The position numbers were made by a program, and so were the translations under genes. Shown piece by piece: positions 11,262-22,708 of a stretch of DNA of 41,385 nucleotides (the stretch's first letter is position 1; every line of letters starts with the position of its first letter). Under the pieces are notes generated by a model. That model did not search any database, was not told the origin of the DNA, and saw nothing but the letters and a program-made list of their open reading frames with translations. Origin of the DNA: Nemertoderma westbladi. Its lineage: Eukaryota > Xenacoelomorpha > Nemertodermatida > Nemertodermatidae. The stretch is taken from the NCBI GenBank assembly GCA_032718475.1, contig JAUCBJ010000120.1, positions 1 through 41,385 on the forward strand, given 5' to 3'.

Positions 11262-11670
11262 TCTCATGACTGAGCCTCGTGCTGCGCGAAGGCCACACGG
11301 ACGTGTTATGTTATAGGTTATGTTACGAGCTTCAAACTATAGCAGTTCGTCCTCGGGTACAGAATAAAGTTATTTACTTTACTTTTTTTGCATAAAATGA
11401 AACACATAATAATTATTATGTTCAAATGGTGAATGCGGTGAATGTGGGGCGAGCCACGAAAGTAAGCGAGCTTAGCATACGGGTACCACTAACTCTATCG
11501 GTGTGTCTGTTGATCTGTTGTTCTGATGGCCTGTTAATCCGAGCCAATTTTTAAATGTTTCCGTTAATAACTCAGCTAATGCTCGATGAAATCTTACCAA
11601 ACTTGGTACAAGTTTGGTACACAGAATAGTACACTGTCTCATATAGGCTCTCGCGCTGCGCGAATTAACA
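11262..11670. repeat. Dispersed repeat cluster with GCGAGCCACGAA and CTGCGCGAA motifs
   Basis: The sequence from 11443 matches 3256-3345 and the inverse of 16409-16475 around GTGGGGCGAGCCACGAA. CGTGCTGCGCGAAG near 11280 and CTCGCGCTGCGCGAA near 11648 match the other end of the 16.4-kb copy. The spacing suggests one repeat family with both motifs near its ends. Class not determined. Confidence 0.5.
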
Positions 11671-12023
11671 ATGTGTCAATAAATTTCTGATAGTATATGC
11701 CACCTTGCATTAGCGTCCATGGTATATTTCTAGACTACCGGTATAATATGTATTGTAACAATTCCATATCGGTAGTAACAATTCTAACCTTTAATACATC
11801 GTAGAATGTTAGGAAAGGTGGTTGAAAAACTTATTTTCCCGATGGCATGTCTCGCGGTTTTCGCATATTTTTCGGCGAGTGATGCTTCCATCCAGCGTCC
11901 ACAGATTTCAAAACTCGCAGCCGATAGTGTCTTTAATTGGAAAAAGTTGGAGAATTCGTCAATCTACAAATATTAGAAAATAACTCTTCACTTACGAACA
12001 TTGTAATGCTAAAATTTATAAAC

Positions 12024-12510
12024 AATTGTGGCGGCCACCCTAGAAACGGACCTTAGCGTAGGAATGTCAATTTTTGTTTTATTGTTTCATTCGATGCAGA
12101 ATTTTCCGTAGAATTCGAAAATGAAAACGGCTAAGCGAGATCTTGTTTGGTTTGTGAGATATGGCCGTTTTTCTAAAACACTTTTCGAATAATTTTTGAC
12201 ATTTTTGTCAAAAAGTTGAAAATTTTAATTTGGCTCATTTTGACTCAAATTGGCCGATTTTAGCTCAAATTGGCATATATTTGGACGAAAAATTGGACTT
12301 CGGACATCAGTCAGCCATCTGGGGGTGAGTCATATTTTGGCTGACATTGGCTGAAATTGTCCGAATTTGGCTGAAATCGCGAATGTAGAATCAGCTGCTA
12401 AAATATTTTAAAAAATTTAACAAAATTTTCAAGGTAAAAACTTTAAATGCGTTTATCTCAGAACTATGTTCTCTACGTTAAGGTACGTTTCTAGGGTGGC
12501 CGCCACAATT
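12024..12510. mobile_element. MITE-like element with about 35-bp terminal inverted repeats
   Basis: The left end, from AATTGTGGCGGCCACCCTAG, is the inverse of the right end, CTAGGGTGGCCGCCACAATT at 12491-12510. Similarity continues inward through AAACG and ACCTTA.CGTA. The 487-bp body has no ORF but carries loose internal repeats around TTGGCT and CAAATTGGC. A clear target duplication is not visible, although AATT sits at both edges and could be one. Confidence 0.75.
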
Positions 12511-12730
12511 ACATTTATTATTAATTACTGATCTATATCTAGAATAAATAATATTAAATCAAAAGAATACGTTTCTAGAACGTAGCAAGCAAAGGAAACA
12601 GACGGTAGAAGCCGGAGGAGACATAAGGGATACTTTAAGGAAAATAAATTGAACTGCAGTATAATACTAAATTGCCTCCAAGCAATTCGACTCCCCCTAT
12701 AAATGATAAAGATTTCATTCTCATTCTCAC

Positions 12731-13370
12731 CTTATACTTTGCCAGTGCGTTGTTTTCTTCCAGGGCCTTTTCCCATTTTGCTAAATCCCCAGGAGTAGTG
12801 GCTGGTAGGGGAACAGGACCTCTGACAGTAGAGTCAGTCTTTGACTTCCACTCCATTCTTTTCAAAGTTGCTTGGACACCTTTCAACTCCTCCTTTATTT
12901 CCACCAAGGAGTGAACAATGTGGTATAGAATGTAATTATCACCCACTCCTTGCGCAGGTCCCGTCAACGCACCCAAGGAAACATCCATCGCCCCAATATG
13001 GGCATCGGTGGATTGGCGATGGCGTGAGGGGTTATTTGGTTGGTCTTCCCTGTTCCCGTACAAGATAGAATCCAAATCGGAAATATCTATTGTAGATAGG
13101 GGACCGGCCTGAATTGTTGCTGCAATAGGTGAACCGGCCCGTCTAGGCTCCGTAACGTAAGGGACACGCTGCAGGGTTGCTGCAATAGTAGGATCGGGTT
13201 GATTACATTCTGTAATGTAATGTTCATCACGACGCAGATGTGCTGCAATAGGTGGACCGGCCCGTATAGGCTCCGTAACGAAATGGTCACGCTGCAGGGT
13301 TGCTGCAATAGTAGTATCGGGTTGAGTACATTCCGTAATGTCATTTTCATGCCGCCCATTACCAGCACTC
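12731..13370 (-). CDS. Exon of a DUF4806-like protein with 41-residue repeats
   Basis: On the minus strand the acceptor TCTTTTTTAG at 13371-13380 precedes the exon. Its frame joins the exon at 13668-13808 in phase 2 without a stop. It encodes about two copies of a 41-residue unit (ITEC.QPD.TIAATLQR followed by V.TEP.RAG.PIAA), then a linker, a predicted helix (VEIKEELKGVQATLKRME) and TTPGDLAKWEKALEENNAL. The last part looks like the start of a DUF4806 domain. A good donor, AAG|GTGAGA, lies at 12730. The frame also stays open to 12635 through a SFIGG that would fit the next DUF4806 block, so the exon end is ambiguous. Function unknown; DUF4806 proteins in invertebrates are often transposon-related or nuclear. 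Confidence 0.5.
13119..13355 (-). repeat. 123-bp in-frame tandem repeat inside an exon
   Basis: TGCAATAGG.GAACCGGCCC at 13121 recurs at 13244, a period of 123 bp (41 codons), so expansion keeps the reading frame of the minus-strand exon. The unit also has an internal half-repeat around GCTGCAATA. Confidence 0.8.
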
Positions 13371-13439
13371 CTAAAAAAGATAGATAGAAGAATAATAACT
13401 ATTTACTATTTACATCACCGTGGGATAAGTAGCACCCTT

Positions 13440-13660
13440 CAGCATTATGATTCCGAGTGTATTTAAATATATTATTAATATAAATATAATAATTTTTATT
13501 TATAGTATTACTTTTATTATTTATTATGAAAAAAATATTATACTTAGTATTATTATAAATTATTATAAATATAATAATTAATATATATATATAATTAATA
13601 GTAATAAGTAGTAATAATATATCATAAATTTATTATGTGTGTGTTATAAATTATAAACAT
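13440..13660. repeat. TA-rich low-complexity intron
   Basis: Nearly pure A+T with TATTAT and ATATAT runs. It sits between the two phased minus-strand exons, so it is intronic in the DUF4806-like gene. Confidence 0.7.
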
Positions 13661-13667
13661 ACTGTAC

Positions 13668-13808
13668 CTAATAGAAGAACCGAGAGGAAATTTTGGTACT
13701 TCTAAAGACCTGTCAACCTGGATCTTCTGTTTCGTTCGGCTTTTTTTTGGACTTCGTCGAGCTTTTGCTACTGACAATACGCGTGCTGCGTGCAACGTAT
13801 ACGGTGTA
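13668..13808 (-). CDS. Upstream exon of the DUF4806-like gene
   Basis: Minus-strand acceptor GTTTTAG at 13809-13815 and donor ATTAG|GTACAG at 13662-13667 bound 141 bp. One frame is open throughout and is highly basic (RRSPKKSRTKQK), followed by DRSLEVPKFPLGSS. It ends two bases into a codon that the next exon (13370) completes exactly. The phase match, basic linker and codon use support a real exon. The start codon must lie further upstream (above 13809) and was not found. Confidence 0.5.
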
Positions 13809-14184
13809 CTAAAACAATTACAGTATAGATAAAAAATAGACGAATCGTGGAAAATTTAGGTTTTTAATGTTAGTTTTCTTGCTGTGGTCCCTTTTTGGAA
13901 ACTATCTCCAAATTTTTGTTCTGAAATTTTCAAACGATTTTATGGCATGCAAAATGAAAATTTGCGGTGGAGAGGTATAAATAATTTTCAAAAGTGATTA
14001 AAATAACAAAAAAATGATTTTCAAATGTTTGTTTGATTAAAAAAAGTTTGATATGCCTATTGCAACTCGTATTGTTGTGTTCTCCAGCAAAACAATTCAC
14101 TGTTTTTTATATTATCTCAAATAAACAACCCCGCGGGCAAAACTGGTTCTCGAAGAGTTGCCGAGACTAAATTAAGAACGCTGC

Positions 14185-14295
14185 GTCATGGGTGTCATGG
14201 GTGATAGGGAGTTGTGGCGGTGCAATTTTGTTGACAAGCCGGCACATCATTCTTAAAAATGCAGCTGCAATGCAGCATGCCGATCGTAGTAGTAG
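14185..14295 (+). mobile_element. 5'-truncated LINE 3' end with 12-bp target duplication
   Basis: This 111-bp fragment matches the 3' end of the LINE at 17370-21128, including the CGTAGTAGTAG tail. It is flanked by a perfect TAAGAACGCTGC at 14173-14184 and 14296-14307. Near-identity to the intact copy indicates recent insertion. Confidence 0.9.
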
Positions 14296-14307
14296 TAAGA
14301 ACGCTGC

Positions 14308-17300
14308 TATCGCAGGTATGGAATGGGTTCTTATGGTGGGTGCTCCGGGTCCACCTAATCGTTTTACTGTTTTCTAATGCCAAATTTATTCCAGTATCTA
14401 GTAGAATAGTATTCTAAATTTCGGGCGAAAATAATTTTATATAATTTCGAAGTGCAACTTTTGTATCTTGAGTGATAATAGGGAACTTTATATCCGACAA
14501 TTGTCGATATTACGTAAAATAGAATAAAATCAAACATAGTTGGCTAAATAACTGCATTTATCCAAATAAATAACAGTCTAATTTCCGTTAAACAATATAT
14601 CGAAGGAAAGTAATAAATTAAACTTACCGCTGTCAATCGTCTAAATAAATAAGATAAAGAGTATGAAACAAATTAAGTTTTTCTGAACTCTCTAGTGCTT
14701 ATTCTTACAATATTTTAGCAGTATCAAGTATAACTTTAACTTATCTAATACTTTATTTGCAGCAAAATATCTAAACAAAGTAATATTTCTGCAACAATTT
14801 TATTTCATTAAAAATTTTATATTGTATTAGATTCTATTCTAGTAACGATATAAAGGAGCAACCCGGCCTATTTAGGGTAGTTTCTAATCACGAAGCGCCT
14901 ATAAATCTAATGCATTTCCCTATAATAGCCATAGCGGTCCTCTACTCCAGCAATTATACAAGGTCACTTCGCTACTCTGTGTTGTGTTTCGGTCAAGATA
15001 CAAAGTTACAACTATTGTTACTTATCTTTCCATTCGTCGTAACGCAACGCCATCCCGTGTCTGTACTTGGCTGTCCGATTTATTTCTCCATATCTCGATA
15101 TTCCAAATCGCTGACCCAAGAGAATGAAAACGCAATGGAGTTTAATCTACTAAATTCTAATTATAATGTAGCTCAATGCATTTTAAGTTTTAAATCTAAG
15201 TTAACCGGTAAAGGTGGCTCATCCGTTGGTAAAAGTGGGCAAAATTATTATGGAGCAATCCATACAAATAGTTAACAGGCGATGATTCACAAATCCTACA
15301 ATTGGCCAATGAAATCACCGCGGATGAATATTCAACTGTAGTACGTCTTAAATAAGTAGTTAATGAAAATTATATACCGATTTAATTTGACAATATTATC
15401 CCAATGCACAATTTTTACTTAACACGAAAAAAGAGAATATATAATTAAAATTTAATAATTAACAATAAATAACATAACAGCCCCATTGAAATACATTATT
15501 AATTTTATCAGCAAAAGTCTTGAAAATCATAAGCAACCTGTCAATCCTAAGAGAAACACAAATAAATCATTGTACATAAGACGTGTGTTAGATTCTGCCA
15601 CAAGCATCTTTATATAAATCAAAGGCGGTAAATAAAATCCCCTGGTGGTCTGACATTTAGTGCGATATTATTTTCATAGACTACATAATGAATGTACGGT
15701 AGAATAGACATACCGGAACTGGCTAGATCTACAAACCTTTCAATGGTGGATTAAATTCGAAATTACGAAATTATTTTGTATTCTTATAAAATAACGCAAT
15801 GTACCTAAAGTCGAATACACCGCTCCAATACGAATAGTCCAGTGCTAGTCGTATTCCACACCGTGTAAACGTACAATGAGCTACTATTAGATATAAAATA
15901 CAATACTAATATATATATCAACATATTCATATTATTATACAAAATATTCGGAAATTTGAAATTTTTTAAGAATTCAGAAAATTCTGTAACAAATAATATT
16001 TCCAATATATTCTGCAAATAGGGATCGAACCAGGTTCTTCCATATGTAATAATTTGTTGCAAAGCCCCATTGCCACAGATGCAACTGATAAACAAACCTC
16101 GTGAAAGTATCTGCCCATCTTGGTAAAATTTAACAGTGTTTTCCAACATAATAATGAAATATACAAATTTCCGAATATAATGTACATTAAATTTAACCAT
16201 GCTATCAAATATAATGAGTTTATATTAACTAATAATAAGGTATTTATGCATATCGCAAATTCTAATATTATGATATGTTTCATGAACTATTATACACTTA
16301 AACATATCTCTAATTTCAACAAATTGCACTCATAACCATTATGAACGTTCAAATAAGTAACATATTTCTATAAACTAACTAAACGGTTTATGAGTTATAA
16401 TAAATACAAGCTCGTGAGGGCTTCGCGCAGCACGAGACTTCACATGCACCGCTCATTTCGTGGCTCGCCCCACACTATTATTTTCTAATATAAAATAATG
16501 TAATTATATAAAATACATGCACAATATACGTATAGAAAACATGTAATACTTCGAAATTTCCGAAATATGCCATATCTTCCAACTGTTAGCAGATATATAT
16601 ATAGTGTATAAACTATGGTATAAACTATATATACATATGCACATATATATAATTCACTGGTGTTAACATTTACGCGTAAGGTTGTGAATTATAATGGCCT
16701 AACCATAGGTAATGGATGGTAGCGCACATATTAAAAAAAATACATTGCCATAGCGACGCGTAGCAATGTGAGTGGGAAAAGTAGCACCCTTCCCGGTCAA
16801 TCAAAGTCTTTCCCAGCGTAATAGATGATTATACAGTTAATCCTTTAGAATCGCAACAAGCAGACCCGATCTGCCTGCTTTCATCATGTGGTTGGTTTAG
16901 AAAATAATACGGGAAATCGTACCGACTTCTTCAGATCGACTGGTTCTGTAAAATATCGCCTTAATCCCACTTTGTGTCAGATACACCTGTCTCCTGAACG
17001 ATATCATCCCTACCTGTTGGTAGCTCCCAAAATTACCAAATTACCTTGCCGGTAATTTGTGACGTCCTCGTCGCCCGGACCCCTCTTTGCGACCACGTCA
17101 ACGTTCCACTTTTTCAAATGCGACTAACATGTAACGTCAATAAGATTGCTTTGGTATCAATATATTTCTCGAATTATCAAAATCTGTGCGTAACCTTCAT
17201 CGTCTATAAATTGTACCTATGAACTCAGAAGTTGCATAAGATATATTAGATGATTATCCATTATTCTTTATTTCTGTTTGATTACTCACAGAGTCTTGAC

Positions 17301-17369
17301 CTTTTTTGTAACATGCTATATGTAGACTACGCTTAGATTCTTAAGGTCCATGTATTATTATAGGTGCTT
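14308..17369. other. AT-rich intergenic stretch, no gene seen
   Basis: Several ORFs of up to about 130 codons occur on both strands but have AT-driven composition and no motifs. At 16409-16475 there is an inverted copy of the GCGAGCCACGAA repeat. An ATATAT run lies near 16590-16660. Confidence 0.4.
16409..16475 (-). repeat. Inverted copy of the GCGAGCCACGAA dispersed repeat
   Basis: The inverse of this segment runs from GTGGGGCGAGCCACGAAATG to CTCGTGCTGCGCGAAGCCCT. It joins in about 67 bp the two motifs that lie about 200 bp apart at 11443-11670, so it is an internally deleted or minimal form. Confidence 0.55.
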
Positions 17370-20300
17370 TCTGGTCAGGTCAGGTCTTCTAGGTCATTGA
17401 TCAAGAAAACTTGCCACCTCCATGCAGCATAAAGGAGGTGCCACCTGTAGCTGCATAGACCCTCTTACTAGGGCAAATCTGGTCCTGTAACTAGGACCCC
17501 CTTCGTTCTGGGATAAGGACGCCCTTGGTCCTGGATTAAGGACCCATATATTTGGCTGCAGGGGTATATGGCCTGACCAGGCAGATGGTGATCTACCAAT
17601 GGCTGGTTAGGAGTAGAGTGTTCTCATGTCCACTCTGAGGGCACTTCACTGCGACCTGCACCTGGCAGCAAGGGTACAGGGCATGACCCAGCAGATGAGC
17701 TGCAACAGCCAATGGTGGGTCATGTACGCCAGAGTAGATATGGGTGATGGGCCTCATATCTGACTCCATTGCGACACCCACCCTGTGGAATGGCAAACCA
17801 TGGTGTGGTATTTGCCCCGAGAGCTGACTCGGCAAAAAAGCACCCCCCAACCCCCACTATGGATTACATTAGCAATGCGGAGGTCCGGCCACTAGAGGCC
17901 AGTGGAATTATCGGACACAATTGGCCTCACAGGCGTCAGTTAACTCCTGACCGGCTGCCTGTCTCACCCCCTACTGGAGAGAGAGCAGCCAACAATTCTT
18001 TGAGTCCCTTTCCTGATGACCTTTCTGGCCCAAACCCTGGGTCACCAGGGAGGCCAGATTGTGATGGGGAGAGGGATTCTGGAGTTGGAGGCTACTCTCA
18101 TGTTCCACCCCGACCAACAAAGCCATTGGTGAATCTGAGGCAAGTCACTAGACTAGCCTCAGTAAACACCCTAACACTCGGGTCCCCAATGCGACAAGGT
18201 GAGCTGACTGCCTTGGCAGATAAGCTTTCTCTTAGCGCAGTGGGTGTTCAAGAGCACCGAATGCAGACTGGACAGACTGATGAGGTTCTGATTAAGGACA
18301 TGGGGGGCGGTTGGCGACTCGCCCTCGCGTCAGCAGATGATAGTGGCAATGGTGGAATTGGTCTATTGATGAATCCAACTGCACATGCAGCATTGGACAA
18401 AATAGACCAAATCTCTAACCGCATCATCCGTTGCCACTTCTCATGTTCTGGAAGACTGGCTAAGAAGTTTCCTAAGGTGGTTCTGATAGTGTGCTACTCT
18501 CCAACTAGTGTTGCCCCTGTAGAGGAGGTGGAAAATTTCTACCACAATCTACAAGCAGCAACTGATGGAGTGGATCAGCATGCATTCTTAACATTCCTGG
18601 GAGACTTTAATGGAAGTCTGCATCAATCACCTACATCGCCCTGGGTCTATAGCAATAGTGTTAACCGAAATTCTGTCCATCTTCAGGATTTTATCTCTGG
18701 AAATGGATTGTTTTCGGCTGGAACCCAGTTCAAGAAGCGAACTGGAAAGCTATGGACTCATAGTGGACCCAGTGGTCACAAGTCCCAGATAGACCATATT
18801 CTGTTTCGTAGGAAATACAGAAGCTCTATACAAGACTGTAATGCATTTACACTTCGACCCTTCTCCAGTGATCACCGCCTTATTGTGGCCAAGGTAAGAC
18901 TTAGTCTGCGTGCTAGCAGAACAACGAAATCTGCCTTGCCACGGCATGACTGGTCCTCTCTGTTGCATCAGCCAAGTGTGAGATCCAGCTTCACACTACA
19001 GCTGAGCAACAGGTATGAGGCTCTTGCCTCTGAGGCGGCAGATCACTGTGAGGGCTATACTGCCTTTACAGAAGCAGTTAAGTTAGCAGCTGCAGAAACA
19101 GTTCCTGTATACCCTCGAAACAGGAAAAGGGCCCCCTGGACTGACAATAAAATTCAGAAGTGCCGAAATGACCTTCATAAGGCGCAGAAAGAGTCCCGAC
19201 TCAAACAGACTACAGCGGCCAAGAATGCAGTTAAAGCTGCATCTAGGTCCCTGAACAGGCAGTACTCTGTTAATCTACAGGAGCTAATAAACCAACAGGT
19301 TGATGCCATCAATGATGCTGACGACAGCAGGCAATCATCCCAGGCATGGAAATCGATCAATCTGCTTACTGGGCGGAAAAGCCAACCAACCACCAAGGTT
19401 AAAGCTGAATCACCAGCCGATCGCCTCAATGGTTGGAAAGCCCACTTTGAAAAGCTCCTCAATAATGACAGGGTATTGCCTGATAACTTTATAGAAGTAA
19501 AAGTGTCTGAGTCTGTACTCCCAGATATTCCCACTGGCGATATCTCCTTTGCAGAAGTGAAGGCTGCTGCAAAGAGCATTAAGACCAATCGTGCCAGTGG
19601 AGTAGATGGTGTTCCCCCTGAGGTCTTTAAAATACCTGAGTGTTTAAAGCTCATCTATCCCATCATAGTAGACATGTACCGTACAACAAGAGTCCCACAA
19701 GAAATGAAAACAAATAAGTTGGTGCCAGTTCCCAAGAAGGGCAACCTAACACTCTATGGTTCTTTTCGGGGAATCTCATTGATCTCGATTGCTGCAAAAC
19801 TATACAATAGAATTCTATTAAATCGCATCAGGGATCCCATTGAGAGACTGCTACGTGGAAATCAGAATGGGTTCCGTAAAGGTCGTGGGACCATGGAGCC
19901 CATTTTGGCACTTAGAAGGATAATTGAAGAGTTATCAAAAAAGAAAGACAGGCATCTGGCTGTTATCTTTGTTGACTTCTTCAAGGCCTTTGATTCAGTC
20001 TCTCGCTCACGTATGTTCAGCATACTTTCATTATATGGGATTCCTGATGAAATTATTGCAGCAATCAGATCAGTATACGATGGTTCAACAACATTTGTGT
20101 CTACTGTTGACGGTGACACAGAACCATTTGAAGTGTTATGGGGCGTCCTCCAAGGAGACACACTTGCACCATTCTTGTTCATTATTGTGGTTGACTATGT
20201 TCTACGCATGTCCTTAGATCATCATAATGATGATGGGGTGATGATAACTCCACCTACTGGCTCCAGAAGTCGAGGAAATCCTGCCAAGTACCTAACTGAT

Positions 20301-21128
20301 CTAGACTTTGCTGATGACTTAGGAGTACTCTCAGAATCATTAGAGGGAGCCCAGCGGCTCCTCAGCTCATTAGAACATGCTGCTTCTAGTGTTGGTCTTT
20401 TTATTAACTCCAGAAAGACCAAAATTCTGACAGTTAACTTTGAAAGTCCTCAGCAAGTCTCTGATCGGATGAGCATAAGCTCAAAGGATGGTATGCTTGA
20501 GCATGTGGACGACTTCTGTTACCTGGGATCATGGATCCGGAAGTCAGGTGAGGACTTTCGAATACGTAAGGGAAAGGCATGGGCAGCCTTGAATAGGCTT
20601 TCCAGGATTTGGAAGTCACCTAGAATTAATCGGAAACTTAAGGTCCGATTATTTAGAGCAGCAGTAGTTCCAGTACTCCTCTACGGGAGTCCATGCTGGG
20701 CTCTAACTGCTGAGGACACCAAATCTCTGGATGGCACATTCACAAGAATGCTACGCCGGGTACATTGTGTCAAGTACAATGCACACATCTCCAACCAGAC
20801 ACTATATAACATTGGAGGTGTCTCATTGGTTCCCCCAAGCTTGACACTAGAACAAAATCGCCTCCGCTTTGCAGGACATTGCTTTCGCCGTGAGGACCAG
20901 CCAGTGCATAATCTTGTACTTTGGCAGCCTCATGGAGTGAATAAGCATGGTGGACAGCCCATGACTTTCTTGAGACGCATCTTAAAGGACACTGGCCTTA
21001 AAGATGCGGATGATCTAGCAAATGTCATGGGTGATAGGGAGTGGTGGCGGTGCAATTTTGTTGACAAGCCGGCACAGCATTCTTAAAAATGCAGCTGCAA
21101 TGCAGCATGCCGATCCTAGTAGTAGTAG
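17370..21128 (+). mobile_element. Full-length LINE (RTE-like) with 11-bp target duplication
   Basis: TATAGGTGCTT occurs at 17359-17369 and again at 21129-21139, exactly bracketing a 5' leader, one long ORF and a short 3' tail ending in (TAG)n. The leader of about 420 bp contains direct repeats around CCAATGG.TGG and GGTCCTG. The element is about 3.76 kb, compact like RTE-type LINEs. Three truncated relatives in the window share its 3' end. Perfect target duplication and an undamaged ORF indicate a recent, possibly active copy. Confidence 0.9.
17790..21086 (+). CDS. LINE ORF: APE endonuclease and reverse transcriptase
   Basis: The first in-frame ATG is at 17790, giving 1098 residues without a stop or frameshift. 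An N-terminal region of about 110 residues is low complexity. An AP-like endonuclease follows at about 120-365, with VGVQEHR near residue 151, GDFNG at 271-275 and SSDHR near 359, the expected catalytic order. Reverse transcriptase occupies about 600-890, with GISLISIAAK, FVDFFKAFD near 728 and FADD near 839. A C-terminal region includes LLYGSPCW and GHCFRRED. The enzyme nicks the target and copies its own RNA there. Motif style fits the RTE superfamily; assignment to a named clade is tentative. Confidence 0.9.
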   Translation: MANHGVVFAPRADSAKKHPPTPTMDYISNAEVRPLEASGIIGHNWPHRRQLTPDRLPVSPPTGERAANNSLSPFPDDLSGPNPGSPGRPDCDGERDSGVGGYSHVPPRPTKPLVNLRQVTRLASVNTLTLGSPMRQGELTALADKLSLSAVGVQEHRMQTGQTDEVLIKDMGGGWRLALASADDSGNGGIGLLMNPTAHAALDKIDQISNRIIRCHFSCSGRLAKKFPKVVLIVCYSPTSVAPVEEVENFYHNLQAATDGVDQHAFLTFLGDFNGSLHQSPTSPWVYSNSVNRNSVHLQDFISGNGLFSAGTQFKKRTGKLWTHSGPSGHKSQIDHILFRRKYRSSIQDCNAFTLRPFSSDHRLIVAKVRLSLRASRTTKSALPRHDWSSLLHQPSVRSSFTLQLSNRYEALASEAADHCEGYTAFTEAVKLAAAETVPVYPRNRKRAPWTDNKIQKCRNDLHKAQKESRLKQTTAAKNAVKAASRSLNRQYSVNLQELINQQVDAINDADDSRQSSQAWKSINLLTGRKSQPTTKVKAESPADRLNGWKAHFEKLLNNDRVLPDNFIEVKVSESVLPDIPTGDISFAEVKAAAKSIKTNRASGVDGVPPEVFKIPECLKLIYPIIVDMYRTTRVPQEMKTNKLVPVPKKGNLTLYGSFRGISLISIAAKLYNRILLNRIRDPIERLLRGNQNGFRKGRGTMEPILALRRIIEELSKKKDRHLAVIFVDFFKAFDSVSRSRMFSILSLYGIPDEIIAAIRSVYDGSTTFVSTVDGDTEPFEVLWGVLQGDTLAPFLFIIVVDYVLRMSLDHHNDDGVMITPPTGSRSRGNPAKYLTDLDFADDLGVLSESLEGAQRLLSSLEHAASSVGLFINSRKTKILTVNFESPQQVSDRMSISSKDGMLEHVDDFCYLGSWIRKSGEDFRIRKGKAWAALNRLSRIWKSPRINRKLKVRLFRAAVVPVLLYGSPCWALTAEDTKSLDGTFTRMLRRVHCVKYNAHISNQTLYNIGGVSLVPPSLTLEQNRLRFAGHCFRREDQPVHNLVLWQPHGVNKHGGQPMTFLRRILKDTGLKDADDLANVMGDREWWRCNFVDKPAQHS

Positions 21129-21139
21129 TATAGGTGCTT

Positions 21140-22708
21140 ACTAGATAATGGTGTACTCTCTATCATCGAAATACGACGCTATATTCCCGGAGATGGTGTA
21201 AAGAGGTATCGAATAGATTTGGATATATTTTTTATTTTCTAAACATTTTCGGTCAAGATTTGGTTCGGACAACAGGGACGGATTATGGATTCTCAGGACC
21301 CTGACATTCTTTTTCACTTTTCCTACCACTACACCATACAAATTACTGTAGTACATAGATATGACTGAAATACTTTCACTGGGCATACAGTAGGCCTGTA
21401 TGTACTGTACGCGTAGGGCCTACTAGGAAATAATTACGCTAGGATTAAATTTGGGAGAATATACAACACACCAATGCACGCCAGGAAAATACCGTAAATA
21501 CAGTACTTAAGATATTATTACATTGTAAGAATTTTGGGGGAAGGCCTTCATTGCACGGCAGGTGCACATTCACCACCAATCGCTGGCAACCCGTGTCAGC
21601 TAGCTATACAGCACCTAGCTATACAACACCCCCCCCCCCCCCCCACAAAATATCGGGTGCAAACGCTACGCCGACAACCGACTACCGACAACCAACGCCG
21701 ACAACCATTATTAAGGCTAATTAATGTTATTTATTAATTGAGGGAAAGGAACAGGTTACAGTGGAAGGTTATTCTAACCAAAACAATAAACGAGAGTCAC
21801 GAACTCAGGTTACATTTTCATATTTACTGTTGTCGGCAGTGGTTGTCGGCTGTCGGTTATCGGCATAGCGTTTACACCCCAAAATATCTACCATTTTAAA
21901 TCTACCGGTAGCATAAATTATACTGTACTGATAGTAGGTCTACTATCAGTCTAGATCTGTAGGTCTACAACTGTACTGTAGGTGTATGGAACCGCACCGG
22001 AAAACATCCATGTACTGTAAGCTACCGTCCAGGAAAACATGTACACATTTGGTTCAAATGGATTTAAATTAAATTATTAAAATTAGATAGTTGTACAACT
22101 ACAGTAGTTGACACTCACTGAGTAGGTGTGTTAAACAATCTGCACAGGCAAAGACTGGACAATAACGATAATGAAAACAATGGCGATACACGTGCAAAGT
22201 TCTATCACGTTTTGTACCACAGCAGGGAGGGCCTAATAAAGATAACATTAGGATAACATTAGAATAATATTGTTATTCAAAGCCTTTGTAGTATGACTCG
22301 TCAACATTCGAAAAACAACGTTAGAATAACCTTTTTGTATCATTGTTATAACAATGCTATGATTCATTCCCAATGCAAATTTTTGATAACCTAAATGCAA
22401 ATGTTAAGATAATATAGTATTAACATTGGAATAACACTGCATGAGTCATGTTCAGTGCAATTGAAATTAGTCAATGAAATATTCTGATTTGAATATTTCG
22501 ATAACATTGGAAATACATTATAATATCAATAGTATGGAATATAGTATTAGAATATCATTCAAAACATGTTGCGATTAAATGTGTTAAATAAAAAACATTG
22601 CTGTTCCAATGTATTCTGAATGTCATTTCACTATCTGAATTTTAATATTAGTATTCAAATATTATTTTAGATTATTTAAATATTAAAATGTAAAATTTTG
22701 GGTTTTTC
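21140..22708. other. Non-coding stretch with an inverted repeat and ATAACATT-rich DNA
   Basis: No gene is seen. A C homopolymer lies at 21629-21645. An inverted repeat spans 21655-21880. From 22230 to 22670 short motifs such as ATAACATT and GAATAACA recur irregularly on both strands, next to the 3' end of the minus-strand LINE. Confidence 0.45.
21655..21880. repeat. Imperfect inverted repeat with about 52-bp arms
   Basis: The left arm (21655-21706) starts GGGTGCAAACGCTACGCCGA. The right arm (21829-21880) is its inverse with a few substitutions. Both arms are built from internal GCCGACAACC units. This could be a foldback element or a small hairpin-forming transposon, with a loop of about 120 bp. 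Confidence 0.75.

Noticed and set aside
14910-15275. 121-codon plus-strand ORF
   Set aside because: No motif, no splice context, composition like the flanks.
15805-16283. Overlapping minus-strand ORFs
   Set aside because: AT-rich chance frames, rich in Ile, Asn and Tyr, with no family resemblance.
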